From: Bacteroidales bacterium
Lineage (GTDB): Bacteria; Bacteroidota; Bacteroidia; Bacteroidales; F082
Assembly (NCBI GenBank): GCA_016285355.1
Contig: JAEEQP010000032.1
Coordinates: 1 to 41,603 of the forward strand
Length of the DNA stretch: 41,603 bases
Direction of reading: 5' to 3'
Part shown: one piece after another, positions 22,091 through 29,721 of the stretch
How the letters are laid out: the number at the start of each line of letters is the position of its first letter
How positions within the stretch are numbered: position 1 is the stretch's first letter
Position numbers and translations under genes: made by a program
Notes under the pieces: model-generated
The model's database searches: none
Seen by the model: only the letters and a program-made list of their open reading frames with translations
What the model was told of the DNA's origin: nothing

Positions 22091-22140
22091 TTTCGCTGCA
22101 AAGAAAAAGCAAGCCTGTGCCAAATTGAAGCACAAGGCAG
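22091..22140 (-). repeat. Punctuation module copy D
   Basis: TCGCTGCAAAGAAAAAGCAA then a near-perfect hairpin (GCCTGTGC...GCACAAGGC). It aligns with copy C over about 45 bases with few changes. It lies at the far end of the group from copy A. Confidence 0.75.
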
Positions 22141-22333
22141 AAGATTTTCAAATAGATAACCTGAAAAATCGAGGCGAATGCTTTTAATGATAGCCGATGG
22201 ATTTGCAGCGGCGGACTTCGCGGAACGATAACGGCTGTAGTACTGAGGGACACAAGTCAAAAGTTTCGGCAAGGCACGGAACTTTTTGGTAGAATTGTGG
22301 TATAAATGGTATGAACACAAAACGGATATTTTC

Positions 22334-22341
22334 TATTTTTG
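22334..22341 (+). promoter_or_regulatory. -7 box of the elaA-like gene
   Basis: TATTTTTG at 22334-22341, 28 bases before the ATG at 22370. Between 22141 and 22333 I see no gene. Confidence 0.5.
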
Positions 22342-22369
22342 CAATCAAAACCCCTAATAAATCATTTCA

Positions 22370-22816
22370 ATGCCTGCCATTTTGCATAAAAAAACCTTCC
22401 AGGAACTGACTACGGATGAGCTGTACGAACTTTTGAAAGTACGCAGCGAGGTGTTTGTGGTTGAACAGAACTGCGTCTATCAAGACATGGACGGTGATGA
22501 CCAGCAGTCCATTCATCTGTGGCTAACCGTGGCAGATAAAGTCGTTGCCCTGGCTCGTGTGTGTCCCGCCGATACCCACATGAAGGAAATCTCCGTCGGA
22601 AGAGTCATCACCACTGAACGCGGCAAAGGATACGGCAAGCAAATCATGCTTCATGCCATCGACGCTGCAATTGAACATTTCGATGCCACACGCATAGACA
22701 TTGAGGCGCAGGAGTATGCCAAAGGTTTCTATGAAGGAGTGGGATTCAAGCAATCATCCGAGACCTTCATGCTCGACGGTATCCCTCACATCAAAATGAC
22801 ATGGTCAAGAGGATGA
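22370..22816 (+). CDS. elaA: GNAT family N-acetyltransferase, ElaA type
   Basis: The 148-aa product matches ElaA: FQELTTDELYELLKVRSEVFVVEQNC (about 8-34), YQDMDGDD, then the acetyl-CoA loop SVGRVITTERGKGYGKQIM (GNAT motif A, R-G-x-G-x-G form), and YAKGFYEGVGFKQSSETFMLDGIPHIKM at the C-terminus. GNAT enzymes transfer acetyl groups from acetyl-CoA; ElaA's substrate is not known to me. It converges with the PfkB-like gene, overlapping it by 12 bases at the 3' ends. Confidence 0.88.
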   Translation: MPAILHKKTFQELTTDELYELLKVRSEVFVVEQNCVYQDMDGDDQQSIHLWLTVADKVVALARVCPADTHMKEISVGRVITTERGKGYGKQIMLHAIDAAIEHFDATRIDIEAQEYAKGFYEGVGFKQSSETFMLDGIPHIKMTWSRG

Positions 22817-23704
22817 AGAAAGAGTTGCAACTAAATCATCACTGATGTTGTTTCCAATCTGGCGGCAGACATCCTGGCTCCAGCGTTGCGCCATCTCGAT
22901 GCGTGAGGCCTGGTCGTCCATACCTTGCAGCATGGCATAGATATAACCCGCATTGAAATTGTCCCCAGCCCCTACTGTACTGACGGTCTCTATCGCCTGA
23001 ACAGGATAAGTCTCGCACCCATCGGGCGTATAGACACGTATCGAACGTGCTCCGTCTGTCAGTATTAGTGTGCGACAAAGTCGGCTCACATGTTCATAGA
23101 TGGCATCTCCATCATGCAAACCAAGCATATAGTCGAAATCCTCCATCGACCCACGCACTACATCCGCCAAGCGCATGTTCTCCTCGATATTGGGCAACAT
23201 CTCCGGCAAATCGGCAATGTGGTTTTTGCGGAAGTTCACATCATAATAGAGCCATGCACCCGCCTCGCGTGCAGCACGCAACAAACTGCCCACAACAGAA
23301 CGTATGGCGGGATTGATGGCGAAGAACGAACCAAAGAGCACCACGTCATCCTTATCCATCTGAGGCAATTTACCGTCCATACGAACGGACGCATGATCCT
23401 TATAGAACACATATTGCGCATCGTTATGCTCATTCAAGAAAGCCAGCGTTATATGCGACTTGACATGCTCATGGCGGCAGACATATTCCGATGACACACC
23501 ATTGTCAACCAGGAAGTTGCAAATCAGGTCACCTACATGATCACCTCCCACTTCTGTCACCATAGCACAAGGCACACCCGCCCGTCCGAGCGAAACAATA
23601 CTGTTGAATGTCGAGCCACCTGGAACAGCTTTCTGTACTTGGTCGTTCTTGAACAGAATATCCAGCACGGTCTCACCTATACCTATTACACGTTTTTTGG
23701 TCAT
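22805..23704 (-). CDS. PfkB-family carbohydrate kinase (fructokinase-like)
   Basis: The 299-aa product has the ribokinase/PfkB fold. The N-terminal signature VPGGSTFNSIVSLGRAG (about 28-44) and the C-terminal STVGAGDNFNAGYIYAM supply the anion hole and the catalytic Asp in GAGD. RIGIGETVLDILF-like start (VIGIGETVLDILF) resembles fructokinases and related sugar kinases. The sugar cannot be told from sequence alone. It overlaps the elaA-like gene tail to tail by 12 bases and has its own TATCTTTG box upstream. Confidence 0.88.
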   Translation of the reverse strand: MTKKRVIGIGETVLDILFKNDQVQKAVPGGSTFNSIVSLGRAGVPCAMVTEVGGDHVGDLICNFLVDNGVSSEYVCRHEHVKSHITLAFLNEHNDAQYVFYKDHASVRMDGKLPQMDKDDVVLFGSFFAINPAIRSVVGSLLRAAREAGAWLYYDVNFRKNHIADLPEMLPNIEENMRLADVVRGSMEDFDYMLGLHDGDAIYEHVSRLCRTLILTDGARSIRVYTPDGCETYPVQAIETVSTVGAGDNFNAGYIYAMLQGMDDQASRIEMAQRWSQDVCRQIGNNISDDLVATLSSSS

Positions 23705-23731
23705 ACTATTGTTGTCTTTTCCTTATGGCCG

Positions 23732-23739
23732 CAAAGATA
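23732..23739 (-). promoter_or_regulatory. -7 box of the PfkB-like gene
   Basis: TATCTTTG on the minus strand, 28 bases before the ATG at 23704. Confidence 0.5.
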
Positions 23740-23826
23740 GTAAAAATGTAGCTTCCCGAAAGATATTTCTATGGATAGAATTTGGCAAAGATGACACACA
23801 ATATTTCTATCACCCTATCAATTTTA

Positions 23827-23858
23827 TTTGCATATATCATACTAATACCCTACCTTTG
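23827..23858 (+). promoter_or_regulatory. Consensus promoter of the aminotransferase gene
   Basis: TTTG (23827-23830), a 20-base spacer and TACCTTTG (23851-23858): the clearest -33/-7 pair in the window. It implies that the in-frame start at 23782, upstream of it, is not used. Confidence 0.8.
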
Positions 23859-23895
23859 CCGTTCCAAACATAACGAATTTATATTTAAACCAAAT

Positions 23896-25215
23896 ATGAT
23901 GCAATACAATATCGTACCCCAAGATTTAGCGAAGAAACTCTTTGCAGAAAGCGGTCTCCCCTGCATCGGCAAGGCTGGCATCCGCGAAATCAACAAGTTG
24001 GCCCGTGACCTCGAAGCCGCCTGCGGCAAGAAGTTCATCCACATGGAAATTGGCAACCCTGGTCTGCCAGCAGCCAAGGTGGGTGTGGAAGCCCAGATTA
24101 AGGCCTTGCAGGATGGCGTGGCTGCCAACTACCCGCCCATCGACGGCGCACCTATTTTAAAGAAAGAGGCCTCGCGCTTCATCAAGAACTTCCTTGACCT
24201 CGATGTAGATGCCACCAACTGCATCCCGACCGTCGGTTCCATGCAAGGCGGTTTCGCCTCGTTCATGATTTGCGGTCACACCAACGTCAAGAAGAACACC
24301 GTGCTCTTCATCGACCCAGGCTTCCCTGTGCACAAATTCCAGAACAAGGTGCTGGGCATCCCGATGGAGCATTTCGACATCTACGAGTACCGTGGCGAGA
24401 AGCTGCGCGGCAAACTCGAAGAGGTGCTGAGCAAAGGCAACATCCACAGCCTGCTCTACTCCAACCCCAACAACCCGACTTGGGTGTGCCTCACCGACGA
24501 GGAACTGCGCATCATCGGCGAAATGGCCAACAAGTATGACGTCATCGTCATGGAAGACCTCGCCTATTTCGGCATGGACTTCCGCAAGGACTACAGCCAT
24601 CCAGGTGAAGCTCCCTACCAACCCAGCGTGGGTAAATACACCGACAATTACATCCTGATGATTTCCAGCTCCAAGGCCTTCAGCTACGCCGGCGAACGCT
24701 GCGCCATCATCGGCATCAGCAACAAGTTAGCCGCACGCCACTATCCTGACCTGAAAGCCTTCTGCGGACAGGAAGTCTTCTTGCGTGCCTTCCTCTTCGG
24801 TGCCTTGCACCCGCTGAGCTCAGGTACATCACATTCGGCACAATATGCCTTGGCCGCTGTGATGAAGGCCGTCAACGACGGCACTTATCGCTACCGCGAC
24901 GATGTCATTGAGTATGGCCGCAAAGCCGAACTGATGAAGAAAGCCTTCACCGACAATGGCTTCTACATCACCTACGACGAAGACTGCGGTGAACCTATCG
25001 CCGATGGTTTCTACTTCACCTACTGCTATCCAGGCTTCACCGGTGCTGACCTCGTGGAAGAGATGCTCTACTACGGCATCTCCGGCATCTCGTTGGACAC
25101 CTGCGGCAGCACCAAGCAAGGCATCCGCGCCTGCACCTCGCTCATCCAGCGGGAAGAGATTCCGATTCTGGCTGAAAGACTGGCGGCGTTTGCTAAGGAC
25201 CATCCTGTGAAATAG
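23896..25215 (+). CDS. PLP-dependent aminotransferase, class I/II
   Basis: The 439-aa product is a fold-type I aminotransferase. The PLP lysine is in ISSSKAFSYAGERCAIIG (S-x-x-K-x-x-x-x-x-G-x-R), the aromatic Asn/Pro region reads SNPNNPTWVC, the Asp/Tyr pair in VMEDLAYFGMDFR contacts the cofactor, and the C-terminal Arg in CGSTKQGIRACTSL binds the substrate carboxylate. Similar genes are common in Bacteroidales with loosely defined amino-acid substrates. I use the ATG at 23896 (MMQYNIVPQ), after the promoter; the neighbouring ATG at 23899 is equally possible. A terminator is at 25308-25342. Confidence 0.9.
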   Translation: MMQYNIVPQDLAKKLFAESGLPCIGKAGIREINKLARDLEAACGKKFIHMEIGNPGLPAAKVGVEAQIKALQDGVAANYPPIDGAPILKKEASRFIKNFLDLDVDATNCIPTVGSMQGGFASFMICGHTNVKKNTVLFIDPGFPVHKFQNKVLGIPMEHFDIYEYRGEKLRGKLEEVLSKGNIHSLLYSNPNNPTWVCLTDEELRIIGEMANKYDVIVMEDLAYFGMDFRKDYSHPGEAPYQPSVGKYTDNYILMISSSKAFSYAGERCAIIGISNKLAARHYPDLKAFCGQEVFLRAFLFGALHPLSSGTSHSAQYALAAVMKAVNDGTYRYRDDVIEYGRKAELMKKAFTDNGFYITYDEDCGEPIADGFYFTYCYPGFTGADLVEEMLYYGISGISLDTCGSTKQGIRACTSLIQREEIPILAERLAAFAKDHPVK

Positions 25216-25223
25216 CACTGTCG

Positions 25224-25244
25224 CCAACTGCGTCCCGCAGTTGG
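25224..25244 (-). repeat. REP hairpin 1 of the RAYT unit (inverted copy)
   Basis: CCAACTGCG, loop TCC, CGCAGTTGG: 9-bp stem. On the minus strand it reads with a GGA loop and a following CGACAGTG, so it is inverted relative to the other seven copies. Confidence 0.8.
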
Positions 25245-25268
25245 AAAACGCAAAAGCCTTTTTTATAC

Positions 25269-25287
25269 AATCTGCGAGACGCAGATT
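25269..25287 (+). repeat. REP hairpin 2
   Basis: AATCTGCG, loop AGA, CGCAGATT, followed by GAGACAATGA, the tail seen after most copies. Confidence 0.8.
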
Positions 25288-25307
25288 GAGACAATGAGAC
25301 AATGAAT

Positions 25308-25342
25308 AATGAGGATGTCATACGGCATCCTCATTTCTTTTT
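25308..25342 (+). terminator. Terminator of the aminotransferase gene
   Basis: AATGAGGATG (25308-25317) and CATCCTCATT (25326-25335) pair over an 8-base loop and are followed by TCTTTTTT. It covers the first codons of the longest transposase frame (ATG at 25309), so that start is unlikely. Confidence 0.8.
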
Positions 25343-25344
25343 TG

Positions 25345-25352
25345 TATGTTTG
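25345..25352 (+). promoter_or_regulatory. -7 box of the RAYT gene
   Basis: TATGTTTG fits TAnnTTTG and is 20 bases before the ATG at 25372. Confidence 0.45.
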
Positions 25353-25371
25353 CAACTCAAAATCTGATGAA

Positions 25372-26127
25372 ATGCAAGAGGAAGACAAAATGCATGTAGG
25401 TAATAGTTTCATTTGCGAGGACGCAAATGAAGACAATGTTTCAATTTGCGAGGACGCAAATTGCGACAGTGATTCAATCTGCGGGGACGCAGATTGCGAC
25501 AATGAGGTGTTTTTCGACAAAAGCGATTTTGAGCACTTTGATTGGGGAACCTTCCTCCCCCATTGGCATCAGGACGGAAAATATGTTTTTGTCACCTTCC
25601 GCTTATACGATTCTCTGCCACAAGAGAAACTTCAATGGTTGCACGATGAGAGAGAAAGCTGGCTGAAACTCCATCCCCAGCCATGGGACAAAAAGACAAC
25701 GAAAGAATACATCAATAAATTTGGGAAAGCCATAGATAAATGGCTGGATAACGATCATGGTAATTGCCTGCTTAAAAAGCAAAGCAATAGGAAAATTGTA
25801 GAAGACGCATTATTGTTCTTTGATGGGAAACGCTACGACTTGATTGCATTTGTCGTAATGCCAAACCATGTTCATATACTTATGAAACTCAAAGAAGGCT
25901 ACAAATTAATTGAAATCATGCGTTCGATAAAGAGTTTTACTGCAAAGAAAATCAATGAAAACGAGAACAAAACTGGTCCCGTGTGGCAGTCAGAATCATA
26001 CGACCGCTTAATAAGAGACCAAAAGCATTTTGAGAATGTCATACGGTATATCATCGCGAATAATAAGAATTTAGCTTGGGTTGTTAATGACATTGTCACC
26101 GACTGCGGGACGCAGTCGGAAAAGTGA
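25372..26127 (+). CDS. REP-associated tyrosine transposase (RAYT), Y1 HUH family
   Basis: The 251-aa product has the Y1_Tnp signature: HWHQDGKYVFVTFRLYDSLP near the start of the domain, the HUH motif MPNHVHILMKL (His166, His168) and the catalytic Tyr in FENVIRYIIANN (Tyr226). RAYTs cut and join single-stranded REP hairpins. The first 45 or so residues are acidic repeats (CEDANEDN, CEDANCDSD, CGDADCDN) encoded by three REP hairpins, and the last residues (DCGTQSEK) by a fourth. I start at 25372; the ATG at 25391 is also possible, and no ATG lies between there and the HUH motif. Confidence 0.9.
   Translation: MQEEDKMHVGNSFICEDANEDNVSICEDANCDSDSICGDADCDNEVFFDKSDFEHFDWGTFLPHWHQDGKYVFVTFRLYDSLPQEKLQWLHDERESWLKLHPQPWDKKTTKEYINKFGKAIDKWLDNDHGNCLLKKQSNRKIVEDALLFFDGKRYDLIAFVVMPNHVHILMKLKEGYKLIEIMRSIKSFTAKKINENENKTGPVWQSESYDRLIRDQKHFENVIRYIIANNKNLAWVVNDIVTDCGTQSEK
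25408..25431 (+). repeat. REP hairpin 3 (inside the RAYT coding region)
   Basis: TTCATTTGCG, loop AGGA, CGCAAATGAA: 10-bp stem, followed by GACAATG. Confidence 0.85.
25442..25463 (+). repeat. REP hairpin 4 (inside the RAYT coding region)
   Basis: CAATTTGCG, loop AGGA, CGCAAATTG: 9-bp stem, followed by CGACAGTGA. Confidence 0.85.
25475..25496 (+). repeat. REP hairpin 5 (inside the RAYT coding region)
   Basis: CAATCTGCG, loop GGGA, CGCAGATTG: 9-bp stem, followed by CGACAATGA. Confidence 0.85.
26099..26119 (+). repeat. REP hairpin 6 (end of the RAYT coding region)
   Basis: CCGACTGCG, loop GGA, CGCAGTCGG. The arms encode the transposase's last residues, and the stop codon follows 5 bases later. 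Confidence 0.85.
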
Positions 26128-26157
26128 AACTCTTTTTGCGAGAGGGAAAGTGTTTTT

Positions 26158-26176
26158 CATTTGCGAGACGCAAATG
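26158..26176 (+). repeat. REP hairpin 7
   Basis: CATTTGCG, loop AGA, CGCAAATG, followed by TTGACAATGA. Confidence 0.85.
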
Positions 26177-26188
26177 TTGACAATGAGC

Positions 26189-26210
26189 CAATCTGCGAGG
26201 ACGCAGATTG
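26189..26210 (+). repeat. REP hairpin 8
   Basis: CAATCTGCG, loop AGGA, CGCAGATTG, followed by CGACAATG. The rest of 26211-26350 holds the ferredoxin promoter and no gene. Confidence 0.85.
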
Positions 26211-26295
26211 CGACAATGTAATTTAAAATCAATCTAAATTAGTGCTTGGAGCCGAAATAAAACGAAAAGTTGAGCATAGTTTGCCCAAAATTCCC

Positions 26296-26303
26296 TAATT
26301 TCG
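26296..26303 (+). promoter_or_regulatory. Probable -7 box of the oxidoreductase operon
   Basis: TAATTTCG, one base off TAnnTTTG, with TTG 22 bases upstream (26271-26273); 47 bases before the ATG at 26351. Confidence 0.4.
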
Positions 26304-26350
26304 TGGCTCGTTTATTAAAGAACAACACAAAATTCTAAAATCAAATCAAT

Positions 26351-26575
26351 ATGGCAAAATTCAGAGGAGCCATCGTGGTTGACATTGAGCGTTGCAAAGG
26401 CTGCGGCGTATGCATCACAGCCTGCCCGTGCAAAGTCATCGAATTGGCAAAAGAAGTAAACGGAAAAGGTTACAATTACGCCTTCATGGCGAACCCCGAA
26501 GCCTGCATCGGCTGCGCTAGCTGCGGCATCACCTGCCCCGACGGCGTCATCAAGGTTTACAAGAAAGCCCTGTAA
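26351..26575 (+). CDS. 2-oxoacid:ferredoxin oxidoreductase, ferredoxin-like (delta) subunit
   Basis: The 74-aa product holds two [4Fe-4S] sites: CKGCGVCITACPCKV (about residues 15-29) and CIGCASCGITCPDG (about 52-65), as in delta subunits of Kor/Vor enzymes. It passes electrons from the TPP-bearing subunits to soluble ferredoxin. It is first in a four-gene operon, 39 bases ahead of the alpha subunit gene. The cytoplasmic location is inferred from the lack of signal or membrane segments. Confidence 0.92.
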   Translation: MAKFRGAIVVDIERCKGCGVCITACPCKVIELAKEVNGKGYNYAFMANPEACIGCASCGITCPDGVIKVYKKAL

Positions 26576-26614
26576 TCAAAACCTATTGTCTAACAAATCA
26601 AAAAATCTTACATA

Positions 26615-27700
26615 ATGGGAGAATTAAAACTGATGAAGGGTAACGAGGCATTGGCCGAGGCCGCCATCCGTTGCGGTGCCGATGCTTATTTCGGATATCC
26701 TATCACGCCCCAGTCGGAAGTGATTGAGTATCTGTCGGAACAGAACCCTTACGAACGCACCGGTATGGTCGTTCTTCAAGCTGAAAGTGAATTGGCAGCC
26801 ATCAACATGGTGTATGCCGCTGGTGCAGCCGGCAAGCGCGTCATGACCTCATCCTCCAGCCCGGGAGTATGCCTGAAGCAGGAAGGTCTGGCCTACATCG
26901 CTGGTGCCGAAGTGCCTTGCGTCTTTGCCGACGTGGTGCGTGGCGGCCCGGGTCTGGGTACCATCCAGCCTTCACAAGCCGACTATTTCCAGAACACCAA
27001 GGGTGGCGGCAATGGCGACTACCGTAACATCGTCCTCGCCCCCGCTTCCGTCCAGGAAATGGCTGACTTCGTGCCGCTGGGCTTCGAACTGGCCTTCAAG
27101 TACAGAATGGCAGTGTGCATCCTCTCTGACGGTGCCATCGGCCAAATGATGGAAAAAGTCGTCATGCCCGAGCAGAAAGCCCGCATGACCGAAGAGGAAA
27201 TCAAAGCCAAGTATCCTTGGGCACTGACAGGCCGCAAGCGTGGCACGCAACACCGCGTGATCACCTCCTTGGACCTCGACTCCGCCCGCATGGAAGAGCA
27301 CAACCGCGCCCTGCAGCGCAAGTATGACGAGGTGACCAAGAACGAAGTCCGTTACGAAATGATTGACTGCGACGATGCCGAATACGTATTCGTTGCCTAC
27401 GGCTCCAGCGCCCGTATCGCCCAGAAGTCGGTGCAACTCGGTCGCGCCGAAGGCCTGAAGGTCGGTCTGCTCCGTCCCATCACCCTGTGGCCTTATCCTA
27501 GCAAAGCCATCGCCGGTCTCATCGACAAAGGCGTTAAGGGATTCCTCTCAGTTGAGCTGAGCTGCGGTCAGATGATCGAAGACGTGTTGCTGGCTTGCAA
27601 TGGCCGCGTGAAGGCCGAACACTTCGGCCGCGTCGGTGGTATCATCCACACCCCGGAAGAAGTTCTCGAAGCTATGAAGAAACAAATTATAGGAGAATAA
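26615..27700 (+). CDS. vorB: 2-oxoacid:ferredoxin oxidoreductase alpha subunit (VorB-type)
   Basis: The 361-aa product matches the VorB/KorA line: LMKGNEALAEAAIRCGADAYFGYPITPQSEVIEYL at the start, VLQAESELAAINM with the Glu that activates the TPP ring, SSSSPGVCLKQEGLAYIAGAE and RGGPGLGTIQPSQADYFQ, then the C-terminal transketolase-like domain (VFVAYGSSARIAQKSV, GLLRPITLWPYP). In Bacteroidales this gene is annotated as 3-methyl-2-oxobutanoate or 2-oxoglutarate oxidoreductase. The true 2-oxoacid cannot be decided here. It is 4 bases ahead of the beta subunit gene. Confidence 0.92.
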   Translation: MGELKLMKGNEALAEAAIRCGADAYFGYPITPQSEVIEYLSEQNPYERTGMVVLQAESELAAINMVYAAGAAGKRVMTSSSSPGVCLKQEGLAYIAGAEVPCVFADVVRGGPGLGTIQPSQADYFQNTKGGGNGDYRNIVLAPASVQEMADFVPLGFELAFKYRMAVCILSDGAIGQMMEKVVMPEQKARMTEEEIKAKYPWALTGRKRGTQHRVITSLDLDSARMEEHNRALQRKYDEVTKNEVRYEMIDCDDAEYVFVAYGSSARIAQKSVQLGRAEGLKVGLLRPITLWPYPSKAIAGLIDKGVKGFLSVELSCGQMIEDVLLACNGRVKAEHFGRVGGIIHTPEEVLEAMKKQIIGE

Positions 27701-27704
27701 GAAA

Positions 27705-28514
27705 ATGGCAGAAATCACATTACAAGATATCATCCAGCCTGAAAATTTGGTTTACGAAAAATCAAAGCTGCTGACGGAAAAACCTTTCCACTACTGCCCC
27801 GGCTGCGGTCACGGCACCGTGCACCGCATCATCGCCGAAGTGCTCGAAGAGCTCGGCGTTGACGACCGCACCATCGGTGTCTCCCCCGTGGGTTGCGCCG
27901 TGATGGCCTACGACTACTTCGATGTCGACTTCGTCGAATCAGCCCACGGCCGCGCTCCGGCGTGCGCCACGGGTATCAAGCGCGTGTGGCCCGACAAGGT
28001 CGTGTTCTCCTACCAAGGCGACGGCGACCTCGCTGCCATCGGCACCTGCGAGACCATCCACACCTGCAACCGTGGTGAGAACATCACCATGATCTTCGTC
28101 AACAACGGTATCTACGGCATGACCGGTGGCCAGATGGCTCCCACCACCCTCGTGGGCATGAAGACCGCCACCACGCCTTACGGCCGTATGCCTCAGTGGC
28201 CCGACGGAACACCTAACAACGGTTTCCCGCTCCAGATCACCCAACTGCTGGCTCAGTTGCCTGGCACGCGCTATGTCACCCGTCAGGCTGTGTTCAGCGC
28301 CGCCGCCGTGCGTAACTGCAAGAAGGCCATCAAGAAGGCTTTCCAGAACCAGATTGAGAACAAGAACGGTGTCAACTTCGTTGAAATCGTTTCGAACTGC
28401 AACTCCAACTGGAAGATGAGCGCCGTCGACGCCAACAAGTGGTTGCAAGACAACATGCTGCCCGTCTATCCTTTGGGCGACCTCAAGGACAATTTCGAGC
28501 TGATTAAGAAATAA
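27705..28514 (+). CDS. 2-oxoacid:ferredoxin oxidoreductase beta subunit (TPP-binding)
   Basis: The 269-aa product has the KorB/VorA-type signatures: HYCPGCGHGTVHRIIAEVLEEL (about 30-50), VGCAVMAYDYFDVDF, AHGRAPACATGIKR and the TPP motif GDGDLAAIG...NNGIYGMTGGQMAPTT (GDGx into NN). It binds TPP-Mg and is oxidatively decarboxylating with the alpha and delta subunits. It is third in the operon, 4 bases after alpha and 17 before gamma. Confidence 0.93.
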   Translation: MAEITLQDIIQPENLVYEKSKLLTEKPFHYCPGCGHGTVHRIIAEVLEELGVDDRTIGVSPVGCAVMAYDYFDVDFVESAHGRAPACATGIKRVWPDKVVFSYQGDGDLAAIGTCETIHTCNRGENITMIFVNNGIYGMTGGQMAPTTLVGMKTATTPYGRMPQWPDGTPNNGFPLQITQLLAQLPGTRYVTRQAVFSAAAVRNCKKAIKKAFQNQIENKNGVNFVEIVSNCNSNWKMSAVDANKWLQDNMLPVYPLGDLKDNFELIKK

Positions 28515-28531
28515 CTAAAAACGACAAAGCA

Positions 28532-29077
28532 ATGACAGAAGAAATTATTATAGCCGGTTTCGGCGGACAAGGTGTCTTGTCAATGGGTAAGATCCTTGCT
28601 TACAGTGGTATCATGCAGGACAAGGAAGTCAGCTGGATGCCTTCATACGGCCCGGAGATGCGTGGCGGTACGGCCAACGTGACCGTTATCGTCAGCGACG
28701 AGCGCGTGTGCTCCCCCATCCTCAACGCTTTCGACACTGCCGTCATTCTGAATCAGCAGTCACTCGACAAGTTTGAGGACAAGGTGAAGCCCGGTGGCTA
28801 TCTGCTCTATGATCCCAACGGCATCACCCACAAGCCCACCCGTAAGGACATTCACATCTACAGCATCGAAGGCGCACAGTTGGCCTCCGATATGGGCAAC
28901 AGCAAGGTGTTCAACATGATCATCTTGGGTGCTTTCCTGAAGTTGCGCCCCATCATCGACAACAAGAACGTCGAAGAGGGTCTGCGTCACTCCCTGCCGG
29001 AGCGCGCCCACAAGCTCATCCCGCTGAACATGCAAGCCGTCCAGGTTGGCATGGACAATGTGAAAGCTGAGAACTAA
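28532..29077 (+). CDS. 2-oxoacid:ferredoxin oxidoreductase gamma subunit
   Basis: The 181-aa product has the gamma-subunit motifs IIAGFGGQGVLSMGKILAYSGI and MPSYGPEMRGGTANVTVIVSDE, then LGAFLKLRPI. With alpha, beta and delta it completes the four-subunit enzyme that oxidises a 2-oxoacid to acyl-CoA and reduces ferredoxin in anaerobes. Last gene of the operon, ended by a strong terminator 20 bases on. Converges with rplQ. Confidence 0.93.
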   Translation: MTEEIIIAGFGGQGVLSMGKILAYSGIMQDKEVSWMPSYGPEMRGGTANVTVIVSDERVCSPILNAFDTAVILNQQSLDKFEDKVKPGGYLLYDPNGITHKPTRKDIHIYSIEGAQLASDMGNSKVFNMIILGAFLKLRPIIDNKNVEEGLRHSLPERAHKLIPLNMQAVQVGMDNVKAEN

Positions 29078-29097
29078 GATTCGGGTATCCCGATGAT

Positions 29098-29129
29098 AAA
29101 AAAGCCGCTCTATTGAGCGGCTTTTTTTT
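29098..29129 (+). terminator. Terminator of the oxidoreductase operon
   Basis: AAAGCCGCTC (29101-29110), loop TATT, GAGCGGCTTT (29115-29124), then TTTTT. Confidence 0.9.
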
Positions 29130-29144
29130 GTTTTAGGCCTACAC

Positions 29145-29171
29145 AAAAAAAGGCTGCCCGAAGGCAGCCTT
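29145..29171 (-). terminator. Terminator of the ribosomal operon after rplQ
   Basis: AAGGCTGCC (29150-29158) and GGCAGCCTT (29163-29171) with loop CGAA; on the minus strand followed by TTTTTT. It sits 15 bases beyond the oxidoreductase terminator, 24 bases past the rplQ stop. Confidence 0.9.
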
Positions 29172-29194
29172 CATCATCTGTATTGAAAAAAACA

Positions 29195-29716
29195 TTACTC
29201 TTTCACTTCAGCCTGTTCGGCGGGAGCTTCTGCAGGAGCCTCAACGGGAGCCTCGGCCTTAGGAGCAGCCTTCTTGCTGCCACGGCGCGTGCTCTTAGCC
29301 TTGGTGGCCTTTTGACCCTCGCGGGTGTAGACCTCGTTATAGTCAACGAGTTCCATCATAGCCATTTCGGCAGCGTCGCCAAGACGGTTTTCCGGCATGC
29401 GGATGATGCGGGTGTAGCCACCGGGACGGCTGGCCACTTTCGGACCCACTTCACGGAAGAGCTCAGTCACAGCAAACTTGTTTTGCAAGTAGCTGAAGAC
29501 CACACGGCGGTTGCTCGTGCCTTGCTCCATGGTCGTGTTGTTCTCGGGTTTTGCCTTGGTAATCAGAGGTTCGACATAGATGCGCAAAGCCTTAGCCTTG
29601 GCAGTGGTAGTGATGATGCGTTTGTTCAGAATCAGCGAGGAAGCCATGTTTGAAAGCATAGCGTTGCGGTGAGCGCTTTTTCTTCCCAAGTGATTGAATT
29701 TCTTATTGTGTCTCAT
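29195..29716 (-). CDS. rplQ: 50S ribosomal protein L17 (bL17) with Ala/Pro/Glu-rich tail
   Basis: The 173-aa product starts [21 protein letters not shown], the L17 signature, and has [34 protein letters not shown] at the core's end (about residue 125). A 45-residue tail with repeated [13 protein letters not shown] follows, which bacterial L17 (about 120 aa) lacks but Bacteroidota often have. It lines the tunnel exit region. Start ATG is 5 bases from the rpoA stop. Confidence 0.96.
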   Translation of the reverse strand: MRHNKKFNHLGRKSAHRNAMLSNMASSLILNKRIITTTAKAKALRIYVEPLITKAKPENNTTMEQGTSNRRVVFSYLQNKFAVTELFREVGPKVASRPGGYTRIIRMPENRLGDAAEMAMMELVDYNEVYTREGQKATKAKSTRRGSKKAAPKAEAPVEAPAEAPAEQAEVKE

Positions 29717-29721
29717 CTTTC

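Noticed and set aside
21838..22320. A 160-codon minus-strand frame upstream of the 45-aa gene.
   Set aside because: Its composition is erratic (many Arg, Ser, Cys, His without pattern), it crosses a repeat module and a good -7 box, and no family is recognised.
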